Assembly (NCBI GenBank): GCA_965228265.1
Contig: OZ245804.1
Location: 2,914,001 to 2,978,000, forward strand
Source of the DNA: GCA-2732755 sp965228265
Lineage (GTDB): Bacteria > Planctomycetota > Phycisphaerae > Phycisphaerales > UBA1924
Direction of reading: 5' to 3'
Length of the DNA: 64,000 nucleotides
A program made the translations under genes and the position numbers. How positions within the stretch are numbered: the first letter of the stretch is position 1; each line of letters opens with the position of its first letter. The notes under the pieces are model-generated. The model searched no databases, was not told the DNA's origin, and saw nothing but the letters and a program-made list of their open reading frames with translations. Shown here one piece after another: positions 1 through 12,725 of the stretch.

Positions 1-213
1 AACGTGCGGTGTGATCCGCCGCTTGAGCCACGGGATGCGCTTGACGAAGAGGTAGAGCAGCGGGACGAGCATGAGCGCCGCGGCGGCCACGCCGAGCAGC
101 CCGCCGGCGAGACTCCCCGCGAATCGCGGGTCCCGGTGCACGAAGAAACCGAGCGTCAGAACCAGTAGAAGAACAATCAGGCCGGTTACGATGACGCGTT
201 GACGCTCTTGCAT
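1..213 (-). CDS. Small membrane protein, C-terminus cut by window edge
   Basis: Reading from an ATG at 213 gives 71 residues with no stop before the window ends, so the protein is partial at its C-terminus. It starts MQERQRVIV and has two hydrophobic stretches (about residues 7-24 and 32-56) separated by a short loop, then a basic tail (KRIPWLKRR). It starts one base after the stop of the flavin/iron-sulfur reductase gene and is surely co-transcribed with it. No family is recognisable from this fragment; the context suggests a membrane partner of the reductase or of the metal-resistance block. Confidence 0.6.
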   Translation of the reverse strand, partial: MQERQRVIVTGLIVLLLVLTLGFFVHRDPRFAGSLAGGLLGVAAAALMLVPLLYLFVKRIPWLKRRITPHV

Positions 214-214
214 C

Positions 215-2047
215 TCAGGCCTCCACCTCGAGGTCGACCTCGGATTTCGCTTGGCAGGCGAGGATGACCCCGTCGCGGCGGTCGTTGTCATCGAGCGCGT
301 CCTCGACGTCCATGCTCACCCGGCCTTTGAGCAGGCGGACCTTGCAGCTCCCGCAGGTGCCGGCACGGCATGAGTTGTCGATGTCGACCCCGACCGATTC
401 CGCGGCCTCGAGCACGGTCGTCTCCGGCCCGATGGGCGCGGACTTGCCAGAAGCGGTGAAGGCGACCGTGGCGGCCCCAGCCCCCGGCCTCTCCGTGGCC
501 TGAGGTCGCTTCGCGGGCCCAAACGCCTCGGTCTTGACGCGGTCTTGTGGTACGCCCAGCTCGCCGAGCATGCCTTTGAGGGCCTCCATCATGGGCGGCG
601 GGCCGCAGAGATGGACGAGCTTGGAGGCGATCTCGGGGACGCACTCTCGGATGAGTCCGGCAGAGAATCGCCCGGTCGGGCCGACCCAGGCGCTGCCTCT
701 GGCGCGCGTCATAGTGGCCGTGACATTCAGGCGGGGGTGCTTGCGCTGAAGGTATTCAAGCTCGTCGCGGAAGCAGAAATCGTCCGTCGTCCGGCAGCAG
801 TGCAAGAGGTAGATGTCACCGTCCCAAGCACGGTCGGTGAGGTATCGAATCACGCTCATCATGGGTGTGATGCCGACGCCACCGCTGACCAGCACGATGC
901 GGCCTTCCTCATCGCCGGTAAACGTGAAGACTCCGGAAGGCCCGGTGACTGTGAGCGAGTCGCCGACGGAGAGCGAGTCGTGCAGCGCTCGGCTCACGAC
1001 GCCTTGGTCCTCACGCTTGATGGAGAGTTCAACATACTCCGACCTCGTCGGGCTTGAGGCGATCGTGTACGAGCGTTTGACGACCTTGCCGCCAACCGGG
1101 ACCTCGACTGTGAGGAACTGACCGGGCAAGTACGTAAACGGCACCGGTTCTCCCGAGGGCGGCATCAGGCGGAAGGTCCGGATGTCTGGCGTTTCTTGGA
1201 ATGTCGCGGCGAGTTGCAGGGCGCCCGTCCATCGGTCACCGGTTCGCCGGGTTGTTTTGGCCGGCATCGCGGCCGCGGGCTGGTCGGGAACGTCGAGGAC
1301 CGGTGCAACAGAAGCCGCAGGCTGTAACGATGTAGCCCCAGAAGTTTCAGGTGCTGGCGATGCGGCCGGGCCACGCGGCTGCGCCGCGAGGTCCTGCAGC
1401 AATTCAGCCGCGCGCCGCATCTTGACGAAGTACAGCGCGATCATCGCCATCGCGAACACGATGAGCACGGTCATCACGGACATATGGAACCAAGACCAGC
1501 CGAACGGCCCGGTGCTCGCGGCCCCCGCGGGCGGTGGCAAGAGATTCATTTCACGCTTGAACCAAGTCATGGCGGCTTGGTCAGGCGGCGTGTTCGAGTT
1601 CATGACGCGGTGCGCCGCGAGACCGCTATCGAATTGTCCGAGGCCCTCGCGGAGCGCATTGACGGCGGACTGCATCGCACCGAAGTCCTGCGTCGGCGAT
1701 GCCTTGAGCAGGTCATCGAGCGCCTGGCCCATGAGTGCTGCCCCGGTCTGCATTCGTTCATGAGCGAGTCGCTCGAAGGTGTCCCGCTCCTCGGCCGTCA
1801 TGTCGGGCAAGTCCATCAGGCTCGGGTAGATGTCCTTGGGCGGGGGCACGCCCATGCGGCTCATCATCTCGCCCATGTCACCCATGCCCTGCATGCCGCC
1901 CTGCTGCGGAACGTCTCCCTCGCCGGCTGGCTCACTCTGGTCCGGATGATGCGCGGCGTGCTCCTCGGGAGACACCTGAGATTGTGCGTTCGGCGCGAAC
2001 AGCAGCAGTGTCGCGAGCATGCTCGTCGCCTGGAAGAAGCGTCTCAT
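215..2047 (-). CDS. Membrane-anchored FAD/NAD(P)/2Fe-2S oxidoreductase
   Basis: A 610-aa electron-transfer protein. Residues 1-23 look like a signal peptide. Residues 30-66 are His/Met-rich (HAAHH, MQGMGDMGEMMSRM), suggesting metal binding. A membrane segment lies near 187-208. The C-terminal half is a ferredoxin-NADP-reductase-type module: FAD domain about 272-375 with RSYTIASSPT; NAD(P) domain about 383-490 with VSGGVGITPMM and CGPPPMMEAL; plant-type 2Fe-2S ferredoxin about 525-610 with C560, C565, C568 and C598. The open frame extends upstream, but the ATG at 2047 overlaps the HD-GYP stop as ATGA and begins the signal peptide. The reaction is NAD(P)H-dependent electron transfer to an unknown acceptor; a metal or quinone role is inferred from context only. 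Confidence 0.85.
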   Translation of the reverse strand: MRRFFQATSMLATLLLFAPNAQSQVSPEEHAAHHPDQSEPAGEGDVPQQGGMQGMGDMGEMMSRMGVPPPKDIYPSLMDLPDMTAEERDTFERLAHERMQTGAALMGQALDDLLKASPTQDFGAMQSAVNALREGLGQFDSGLAAHRVMNSNTPPDQAAMTWFKREMNLLPPPAGAASTGPFGWSWFHMSVMTVLIVFAMAMIALYFVKMRRAAELLQDLAAQPRGPAASPAPETSGATSLQPAASVAPVLDVPDQPAAAMPAKTTRRTGDRWTGALQLAATFQETPDIRTFRLMPPSGEPVPFTYLPGQFLTVEVPVGGKVVKRSYTIASSPTRSEYVELSIKREDQGVVSRALHDSLSVGDSLTVTGPSGVFTFTGDEEGRIVLVSGGVGITPMMSVIRYLTDRAWDGDIYLLHCCRTTDDFCFRDELEYLQRKHPRLNVTATMTRARGSAWVGPTGRFSAGLIRECVPEIASKLVHLCGPPPMMEALKGMLGELGVPQDRVKTEAFGPAKRPQATERPGAGAATVAFTASGKSAPIGPETTVLEAAESVGVDIDNSCRAGTCGSCKVRLLKGRVSMDVEDALDDNDRRDGVILACQAKSEVDLEVEA

Positions 2048-3021
2048 GCAAGTTCTCCCTGTTGCGCGTGTTCCGTGATCGACTCGGGCGAGTGGCGGTG
2101 AAGGTGCTGGAGCGCCTCGAAAGCGCGTGGGTCGAGCCCGGTGCCGACCAAGGAGGCCATCTCGTCGAGCGCTTGCTCGGACGACATCGCTTCGTGATAG
2201 GGGCGAGGCTCCGTGAGCGCGACGAAGATGTCCGCGACGTGCAATACTGCAGCTAAGGGGTGAATCTCTTCCTGAGTGAGCCCTTGCGGGTACCCCGACC
2301 CGTCTGGGCACTCGTGATGCTGGGCGACAAGACGGGATATCTGCTCGGTCCCCGGGATCTGGTCAAGCATCTTGACAGCGATTTGAACGTGCTCTCGCAT
2401 CGTCATGCGTTGCTCAGTGTCGAGCGGCCCATGCTTGAACAACACCGCATCAGGGATTCCTGCTTTCCCGATGTCGTGTGCGAGCGCGGCGAGACGAATA
2501 CAGCCAACCGCATCAGCCTCGTATCCAAGGTGCTCCGCGAGTGATGTCGCGACATCGGCGACTCGGCGCGAGTGAGAAACCGTAGAGGAATCTCGTGCAT
2601 TCACAGCCGCCAGTAGCCCGGCGAGGCCATTGATCAGCTCCGCGTGTCGGGTCCGGGCGATGACCTCGTCACGCTGACGCTTCCGAACGTTTGCGGTATG
2701 GACGAGACGGCCGGCGATCAGACCGATCACGGGATACACGCCGAGCCAGCCGAACTGGTCCGGGTTGGCCATCGGCGAGTCGCTCCACGACCAGAGAAGA
2801 TGGGCCAAGTACGCGACACTCACGGCACAGGACGAGAGCAGCCCACCGACCCACCCGAATGCAATCGCCGCGCTCACGACGGGCACGATGTAGAGACCGG
2901 AAAGCACAATGTGCAGCCAATGCAGCGAAGGCGACTGCGTGGTGATCAGAAAGTGCAGCATCGTGATTGCGAAAATCCAGATTCCAGCACTGAAGATGTG
3001 GCGTCTCTGCTCAGAGCTCAT
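2044..3021 (-). CDS. Membrane HD-GYP domain protein, likely c-di-GMP phosphodiesterase
   Basis: A 325-aa protein with an N-terminal membrane region (hydrophobic segments within about 8-110) and a C-terminal HD-GYP domain (about 125-315). The catalytic signatures are present: AHDIGK at 181-186, HHE at 235-237 and DGSGYP at 240-245. HD-GYP proteins hydrolyse cyclic di-GMP; the membrane part probably senses a signal. The ATG at 3021 is chosen over one 20 codons upstream because GGGAGG lies 8 nt before it. Its stop overlaps the start of the reductase gene (ATGA), indicating translational coupling. Confidence 0.85.
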   Translation of the reverse strand: MSSEQRRHIFSAGIWIFAITMLHFLITTQSPSLHWLHIVLSGLYIVPVVSAAIAFGWVGGLLSSCAVSVAYLAHLLWSWSDSPMANPDQFGWLGVYPVIGLIAGRLVHTANVRKRQRDEVIARTRHAELINGLAGLLAAVNARDSSTVSHSRRVADVATSLAEHLGYEADAVGCIRLAALAHDIGKAGIPDAVLFKHGPLDTEQRMTMREHVQIAVKMLDQIPGTEQISRLVAQHHECPDGSGYPQGLTQEEIHPLAAVLHVADIFVALTEPRPYHEAMSSEQALDEMASLVGTGLDPRAFEALQHLHRHSPESITEHAQQGELA

Positions 3022-3124
3022 TCGTGCAGCCTCCCAGCTCCGAAGCAGCAGCCACCACCTCGCACCGGGTAACACATGCATCCGGTGCGCGGCGGACCGC
3101 TGCGGTCGTGTGACTGTGCTGGAT

Positions 3125-3436
3125 TCACCGCCCGTGCTCGGGAACGTCGAGCACGCGGTTCAGTGTCCCAAAGGGATTCGGCGTGCAGCCCTCGGACCCG
3201 ACGTTCGGGCGATCGCAGCCAGCCTCGCAGCACCACTGGCCATCGACCACGAACTTGTACTCGTAGCGACCGGGTGGGAGTGCGAGCTCGGTCTCCCACC
3301 ATCCTTGGTCGTCCCGCGTCATGGGGTTGGCCGTCGTGCTCCAATCGTTGAACGAGCCCGCTATGAACACCTCGCACGCATCCGGCGCGGCGAGCGTGAT
3401 CCGCGAAGTCGTTGATATTGGCGCTTGCTTGGGCAT
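3125..3436 (-). CDS. Stand-alone glycogen-binding (AMPK1-CBM/CBM48) protein
   Basis: A 103-aa protein that is essentially one CBM48-type early-set domain: the signature VFIAGSFNDW near residues 23-32, then GWWETELALPPGRYEYKFVVDGQW. Such domains usually bind glycogen or are fused to starch enzymes or AMP-kinase subunits; here no catalytic domain is attached. The segment CCEAGCDRPNVGSEGC adds three cysteines in a loop where a carbohydrate-binding domain normally has none. An AAAGGAG ribosome site precedes the ATG. It sits between the Spy-like gene and the HD-GYP gene, so a metal-stress-related role is possible but unproven. Confidence 0.8.
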   Translation of the reverse strand: MPKQAPISTTSRITLAAPDACEVFIAGSFNDWSTTANPMTRDDQGWWETELALPPGRYEYKFVVDGQWCCEAGCDRPNVGSEGCTPNPFGTLNRVLDVPEHGR

Positions 3437-3465
3437 CTGATGCTCCTTTCAGTTGTTGACTCTGT

Positions 3466-4299
3466 TCAATCACCCTCACCCTGGCCCGCCATGTCCACGG
3501 GGCGGGTCCCGGCGAGCGTCTGCCGCTGCTCATCCGTCAAGACCTTGGCCGCCTCTCCCACCGCCCGGATGAACGCGAGACGCTTTTCGGCGCGTTCAGA
3601 TTCGATCGCGCGAACCGCTTCCTCGATTCGCTCGATGTCCGGCGTCGACGCCGCGGTCAACGACCACAGCGTTTCCTCAAGGCGCTCGATGCGTCGGTCG
3701 TGCTCGGACTGGGCGAGAAGCGTCTGTTGCATCTTCGTGTTGAGTCGGACCTGCTGGTCGGACGTCAGGCCGATATGCTCGGCGTGGTCGAGGAAGAAAC
3801 CCGTAGCACCGATGTGGTAGAGATGCGAGGCGCCGGGGAAGCCCGGCAGGTCGGTACGGACCTCCATCGCGTCGGTCACGCCGCCCTGGTCCTTCGCTTT
3901 CGGCCCCATCCCCATCATTCCACGCATACCGCCCATGGCCATAGCGCCGTCTGTCGCCATAGCCCTGCCCATGCCCATGTCCTTGCCCATGCCCATGTCC
4001 ATGCGCTGTCCGTCGCCCGCGCCGTGACCGTCCTTCGAGCCGTGGCCCTTGTGGGTAGCGGTGGACTGGTCCTCGGCCGTTACGGGGCGGTGCCCGAGTT
4101 GGAGGACGGCCTCAAGCTGTGCGACTCGGGCACGGAGCGCCGCGAGTTCACGAACAATGTCCTGCGGCTCGTTGTGAGCCGCTCCGTGTTCACTGTGAGA
4201 GGCCTGGTCGTGGTCTTGGGCCACGGCGGGCGCAACAGCGACGATTGTCGTCAGAATGGCCGCGAGGGCGGCCGACGTTTGTGCTCGTGTTCTCGTCAT
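3466..4299 (-). CDS. Met/His-rich periplasmic Spy/CpxP-like metal-resistance protein
   Basis: A 277-aa exported protein: signal peptide to about residue 27 (AVAPAVAQ), a His-rich stretch (HDQASHSEHGAAH), a coiled-coil heptad (IVRELAALRARVAQLEAVL), then a long Met/Gly/His-rich segment (MDMGMGKDMGMGRAMA). The C-terminal half is helical and carries LTSDQQ and LTDEQRQ, the LTxxQ motif of Spy/CpxP-type periplasmic chaperones. The Met/His richness suggests copper or silver binding. The ATG at 4299 is chosen because GGAG stands 7 nt upstream; longer in-frame starts run into the control region. It heads the block CBM48, HD-GYP, reductase. Confidence 0.8.
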   Translation of the reverse strand: MTRTRAQTSAALAAILTTIVAVAPAVAQDHDQASHSEHGAAHNEPQDIVRELAALRARVAQLEAVLQLGHRPVTAEDQSTATHKGHGSKDGHGAGDGQRMDMGMGKDMGMGRAMATDGAMAMGGMRGMMGMGPKAKDQGGVTDAMEVRTDLPGFPGASHLYHIGATGFFLDHAEHIGLTSDQQVRLNTKMQQTLLAQSEHDRRIERLEETLWSLTAASTPDIERIEEAVRAIESERAEKRLAFIRAVGEAAKVLTDEQRQTLAGTRPVDMAGQGEGD

Positions 4300-4376
4300 A
4301 TCAGGGCTCCTTGAGTTTGTGACCGCGCGGACAGTCTGCGGCCCGCATAGGGGCTGAGATGGCCTGCCATCGCCCG

Positions 4377-4400
4377 AAAGATGCAAACACTATCATCTTT
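4377..4400. promoter_or_regulatory. Inverted repeat, candidate operator between Rrf2 gene and Spy-like gene
   Basis: AAAGATG (4377-4383) and CATCTTT (4394-4400) form a perfect 7-bp inverted repeat with a 10-bp spacer in the 207-bp region between the divergent starts at 4299 (minus) and 4507 (plus). The flanking DNA is AT-rich compared with the window. It is a plausible site for the neighbouring Rrf2-type regulator, but binding is an inference. Confidence 0.4.
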
Positions 4401-4506
4401 GAATGTATTTCGCAAGCGCGACATGTTGTCGCCCCAGAACAAGACGACCCTTATTCTGTGTGGGTTGTGTTGGACAAGACGGCGGCCGTCAGCTTGAAAG
4501 GATTGG

Positions 4507-4962
4507 ATGATTTCTCGGCAAGTAGCGATGGCAGCGATGTGCATGGGCCTCATCGGGCGTGAGGGCTCGGGGGACGGCATGCAGATCCCCGATCTGGTCG
4601 AGCTGACGGGGATCTCCCGCCCGACACTCGGCAAGGTGGTCAATGCCCTCGCCCGCAAGAAGTTTGTGCGGACACAGCGCGGTTTTGGAGGCGGCGTCCG
4701 CCTCGCGAAAGATGCAGAATCCATATCGCTGTACGACCTGTGTGTTGCCTTCGATGACCCCGTGATCGAGTGCCACTGTTCGTTTGGGTTCGGGCACTGC
4801 GCTGAGATCGGCCCGTGCCCGCCGGGCTGCCTGTGCGTTGCCCAGCACACCAAGCAGGTCGAGTATCTCAAGAGCACGAGTGTGCTCGATGTCGCCGATA
4901 CCATGGCGCCGCGTCTGAAACAAGCTGCCAAGCGTGCAGAGCAAGCCCAGCGCAAGAGATAG
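4507..4962 (+). CDS. Rrf2-family transcriptional regulator, Cys-rich
   Basis: A 151-aa Rrf2-type winged-helix protein. The HTH lies about residues 25-67 (IPDLVELTGISRPTLGKVVNAL, then GFGGGVRLAK, the usual Rrf2 wing). A cysteine cluster follows (C89, C91, C98, C104, C108, C110), richer than the three-Cys FeS site of IscR/NsrR, so it may bind FeS or a thiophilic metal. It is the only plus-strand gene in the first 14 kb, divergent from the Spy-like block and convergent with the YHS-DUF2231 gene (37 bp apart). It probably controls the surrounding metal-resistance genes; the signal is not shown by the sequence. Confidence 0.85.
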   Translation: MISRQVAMAAMCMGLIGREGSGDGMQIPDLVELTGISRPTLGKVVNALARKKFVRTQRGFGGGVRLAKDAESISLYDLCVAFDDPVIECHCSFGFGHCAEIGPCPPGCLCVAQHTKQVEYLKSTSVLDVADTMAPRLKQAAKRAEQAQRKR

Positions 4963-4999
4963 GCTGAACATTGCCTCAAGATGGTGACGGGCTGGGCAT

Positions 5000-5860
5000 T
5001 CATGGCAACAGGTACTCCCAGCCGTACACGAGCGATCCACCGAAGTGACCGGCAACGCCGACGAGCGCCGCGGTTACGAGCAGAGTGACGGTGGCGAAGC
5101 GGCCACCCGGCTTCTTGGCGCGCCGTTCCACCGCGATCCATGCCACGATCGCGAGCAGAGAGACGGAGATGCCGAGCGCGCGGTGCCACCAGAACACCCA
5201 CGAGAGTGTTCCCGAGTAGTCGTCCGCCGAGCCGTGGAGCAGGCCGAGCGTCGTCGCGACGAGGGCCGAGAGCGCCCCCATAGCGATAAGAAGCCGGACC
5301 GTGCTGTGATTCTGCCATCGATGGCGGACGACGCCCACGAGTTCGACGAACCCGGCCAGAATCAAGAACGCGATCGGGAAGTGTATCGCGACCACATGCA
5401 GCCGCCCGAGCCGTGCGACCGCCGATAGCCCGTGGTCAGTGGCATGGTCATGCGCCTCATCGTCCGGCCCATCGTCGTGCTCGTCGATGGTGTTGCGCTC
5501 GGTCCCAGCCGTCTGGCCGGCATGGTTGTGGTCATGGCCGCGGGATGCGGGCTGGTTTCCCGATGGCTCCGCCGCGACCGGCATAACGAGCGCGAGCGAT
5601 TCGGCGTACGCCTCGGGGTCCTGCTGGAAACGCAGCTGGCACCGTCGGCAGCAGAAATACACAGTCTGCCCTTCGTACTCAGCCGAAAAGCTCGGGTCGA
5701 CCGTCTCCTCGGGCGTGACCGGGCAGACGGTGTTGGCGGCCCCTGGCCCCTCCCCGAGTCCGTCCGGGGAGGGTGCCTGAGCCGCGAGAACGGGGAGTGC
5801 CGCGATGAACACCAGCAGCACAAACAGCGGAGCGAGGTGTCGGTGGATGGTGGTGCTCAT
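5000..5860 (-). CDS. YHS-domain plus DUF2231 membrane protein
   Basis: A 286-aa protein. It has a signal peptide or first membrane segment at 8-27 and a YHS/TRASH-like metal-binding module at about 44-90 with C46 and the CCxxC cluster C70, C71, C74. A His/Asp-rich linker follows (HDHNHAG, DEHDDG, HDHATDH; about 108-143). The C-terminus is a DUF2231-type membrane domain of four helices (about 153-282) beginning LHVVAIHFPIAFL. The start is set by AAGGAGG 6 nt upstream. It is the last gene of the pump transcript, 16 bp after the TRASH protein. It probably captures metal at the outer face of the inner membrane; the DUF2231 function is unknown. Confidence 0.8.
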   Translation of the reverse strand: MSTTIHRHLAPLFVLLVFIAALPVLAAQAPSPDGLGEGPGAANTVCPVTPEETVDPSFSAEYEGQTVYFCCRRCQLRFQQDPEAYAESLALVMPVAAEPSGNQPASRGHDHNHAGQTAGTERNTIDEHDDGPDDEAHDHATDHGLSAVARLGRLHVVAIHFPIAFLILAGFVELVGVVRHRWQNHSTVRLLIAMGALSALVATTLGLLHGSADDYSGTLSWVFWWHRALGISVSLLAIVAWIAVERRAKKPGGRFATVTLLVTAALVGVAGHFGGSLVYGWEYLLP

Positions 5861-5876
5861 ACGTGGCCTCCTTGAT

Positions 5877-6860
5877 TCAGTCGTCGCCATGGTCGTGATC
5901 GCCGTGTCCACGGTGATCGTCGTGATCACCCTCGTGGATCGGAGAGCCGTGAAGCTTGCCCTGAGCCTCATGGACCGGCTTCCACGCCGCATCAATCCTG
6001 GTGATGAACTTCGCCGGGTCGGCCTCGAAGGTCGGCTGACAACCGGCGCAGCAGAACTGCACGAGGCGATTGGCGACGACGATCTTGGCAGGCTCGCCCA
6101 TCGAGCCGAGCTTGCTATTCTCAAGTACCGCGCATGTTGTGAGCGGGTAGTCCTTCAGTTGCGCCTTCACGACCGCCTCGTCGAGCGCCTTGAGGTACTT
6201 GGCGGGGTCGGCCTCGAAGTCTCGGACGCACCCCTTGCAGCACAGCCGCACGAGCCGGTTTTTGTAGACATGGTTGATGCCGATGTCTTCGCCGTCTATG
6301 GCGAGCGGCTCACCTGTGACCACGCAGGTCTCAAGCGGGTAGAACGGCATCTGCTGTTTAGCAATAGCCTTGTCGACCTCGGCAAAGTGCTTCGTTGTGT
6401 CGGCCTCGAACCTCCCGACACACCCGCCGCAGCAGAATCGCACCTCGCGCCCCTCAATCGTCTTGACGATCGGATCGCCCATTGATCCCAGCTTCTGCCC
6501 TGAGATCGGGCATGTATCGAGCAGGTACGGGTCGCCCTTGGGCTCATCCACCTCGTGTGCGGCGTGAGCATCGGTCGCACCGGGCTCATCCCCGCGCATC
6601 GATGCCAGAACGAAGTTCGTACGACGATCCTCGTCCCAGTTCATGAATGCCTTGTCGCATCCAGGGCAGCAGAACCCGATAGTCTTCCCATCGTGCTGGA
6701 CGAAGGTCTTGCCATCGATCGGCTCCTTACCGACCGGGCACATCGCGTTGACGGCTTCCGTGTTCTGTCCGGTTGCAGCGACATGGCCGGCGTGTTGGGC
6801 CATCGAAAGTGAGGCGGGGGCCGTGAGGTAGAGACAAGCAATCAGTGTTGCAGGCTTCAT
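5877..6860 (-). CDS. Exported protein with four tandem TRASH/YHS-like metal-binding modules
   Basis: A 327-aa exported protein (signal peptide about 1-21, ...SLSMAQ). It carries four repeated modules, each with one Cys followed about 23-29 residues later by a CCxGC cluster: C41/C64-C65-C68, C117/C143-C144-C147, C179/C207-C208-C211 and C243/C270-C271-C274. Each ends with an FxxD/FEADP-like segment. The tail (about 309-327) is almost only His, Asp and Gly. The CCxGC pattern matches TRASH/YHS zinc-ribbon-like metal sensors and chaperones. The ATG at 6860 has AAGGAG 7 nt upstream. Its place after cusA suggests periplasmic scavenging of copper-like ions; the specificity is inferred. Confidence 0.82.
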   Translation of the reverse strand: MKPATLIACLYLTAPASLSMAQHAGHVAATGQNTEAVNAMCPVGKEPIDGKTFVQHDGKTIGFCCPGCDKAFMNWDEDRRTNFVLASMRGDEPGATDAHAAHEVDEPKGDPYLLDTCPISGQKLGSMGDPIVKTIEGREVRFCCGGCVGRFEADTTKHFAEVDKAIAKQQMPFYPLETCVVTGEPLAIDGEDIGINHVYKNRLVRLCCKGCVRDFEADPAKYLKALDEAVVKAQLKDYPLTTCAVLENSKLGSMGEPAKIVVANRLVQFCCAGCQPTFEADPAKFITRIDAAWKPVHEAQGKLHGSPIHEGDHDDHRGHGDHDHGDD

Positions 6861-6877
6861 ACGGAATCTCCTTGTGC

Positions 6878-10676
<3,799 letters not shown>

Positions 10677-10684
<8 letters not shown>

Positions 10685-12725
10685 CGCTGTGCCCCTCGTG
10701 TTCATTGCCCGCGGGCGATGCATCAAGCGGGCCGTATGCCTCGCGGATCTCTCCGCAGCGGAGCATCTGATCACCGAAGTACGGGTTGTTGATCTGTGTG
10801 CCGCGCTGGAGCCAATCGGCCCCCTTGTTGTCGAACGCCATCGGACAGTGGGCAATGCTCCATGTTTCGCTGCCGCGGTGCCCGAATCGTCGCTGCAACG
10901 CGATAACGCCCTCGCTCATCCGCTCGAAGCGAGCGCGTGCGGTATCGATGCTCGTGATGGCATCTTCAACGCGAAGCCTGGCCGCAGCACGACGCCACTC
11001 GGCCAGAGGTTCGCCAACGAGCCCGGCCTCTTCGACGAATTCGAGCGCCGTCTTGATATCCGACGCGGCCTGGATGAATCCACCGAGGTCGTCCGCCGCG
11101 AGCGACTCCTGAGCATCGAGATACGCGGCATACACCGGCTTGAGCGCGAAGACAAAGCCGTCGGGAACGGGGACACGGGTCGGCATCTCCGGCATGGAAT
11201 CGCCTGTCATTCCACCGTGGCCTGCATGGGGGTTGCCTCCGCCACCGCCAGCGGGCGTCATCATGCTCGGCTTCGCGGCAATCTGCATCGCACTGTCAAT
11301 CCTGAACGCTCCGTTGACAACGACGGACTCGTTCCGCGTGAGGCCGTCACGCACAATGTAGAAATCACCAGCACGCGGGCCGAGCACGACGGATCGGCCC
11401 TCATACGTTGGCTGTTCAGCATCCGCGACCTCGACGTAGACCACCGAGCGCTTGCCCGTAAAGAGCACTGCCGAACGCGGGATGACCAAAGGCTCCTCTG
11501 CATCCGCTGGATCACCAACGACGCCGAGCGACTCAGCAGGCACCAAGTCCATTCCGCAGATGCTGCACTGCCCAGGTCCGTCTTGAACCTCTGTTGGGTG
11601 CATCGGGCTGACCCAACGTCCTGCGAGCTCGTTGCTCACAACCGCGCCATCCTGAGCCACACGCGTCCTTGCGACCGCGGACGCAAACATGCCCGGCTTG
11701 AGGCGGCGATCCGCGTTGTCAACAGCGACACGCACCGCCGCGGTCCGAGTTCGGGCATCGACTTCCGGCTCGATGAACGAGATCCGCCCTTCGAACGTCT
11801 CACCCGGGTGAGCTTCAACTTCAAAGATCACCTTCTGCCCCCAGCGAAGCAGCGGGAGCTGTGACTCGTACGCTTCCATGTCGAGCCAAAGCCGCGACAG
11901 ATCGGCGATGGTCGCAATAGGTGCGCCCGTCTCTACATAGTCCCCTTCACGCACGGCAAGGTGCGTCACAACACCACCGATTGGGGCGAAGATCGTGAGG
12001 CGGTCCGACTCAAACGAACCATCCTCAACGGCTGCAATCTGCTCCGGTGAGATGCCAAAGAGCCTCAGTTTTTCTCGTGCTGCGACAAGCGTGTCTCGGG
12101 TCGCCGAACGAACAAGCTCGCTGCCCAACGCGCTGTTTTCAGCTGCGGCCAAAGCCTGACGAAACTCCTCGAACGCGGCAAGCAGATCAGGGCTGTAGAC
12201 CTCTGCCATATGATCGCCCTTTGAGACCGGCACGCCAAGGAAGTTCACGAACAGTCGCTCTATTCGCCCGGGGAAATATGCGGCCAGGCGAGCGACCGAT
12301 GTCTCGTCGTAAGTCAGCTTGCCGTACAGGCGGACCTCCGCGGTCGGGAAGAACCGGCCGACTGGCGCCGTCTCAATCTGGCTGAGCGCGGCCGCGGACT
12401 CGCTCATCGTGACCCGCAACTCACTCCCCTCACCGCTGTCCTCGGTCACGGGGATGAGATCCATAAAGCAGATCGGGCACTTCGCGTCGGGGTCGGGCAG
12501 ACGCACCGAAGGGTGCATTGAACAGGTGTACATCTGCGGCTCACCCGCCTCATCAGCGTGATCATGCTCCGCCTCAGCTTCCTCCGGTGCTGGCTCGGCA
12601 TCAGGGCTGCCCATGCGATAGCCCACGACGAGCGCCGTGATGATCAGCAGTACGGCGATACCCGCCGCGGTGTGTTTCCACAGCCACGCCAGTGAAGATC
12701 GAATCGTCTGTATGAACTTGTTCAT
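10677..12725 (-). CDS. cusB: RND efflux periplasmic adaptor (CusB type) with two HMBD modules and DUF3347 tail
   Basis: A 682-aa membrane-fusion protein: N-terminal anchor 20-36, acidic/His linker (EHDHADE), first heavy-metal-binding module 65-92 (YTCSMHPSV...CPICFMDLIP), barrel-sandwich and alpha-hairpin regions about 100-300 (SKGDHMAEVYSPDL, FAPIGGVV), and beta-barrel (VRVAVDN...LKPGMFASA). A second metal-binding module at 371-397 (SPMHPTEV...CSICGMDLVP) is spliced before the membrane-proximal domain. A Gly/His/Met linker leads to a C-terminal DUF3347-like domain (about 523-665) with AHCPMAF and C657. It links the RND pump to the TolC-like channel. Its start overlaps the upstream gene (ATGA) and its stop overlaps cusA. 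Confidence 0.92.
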
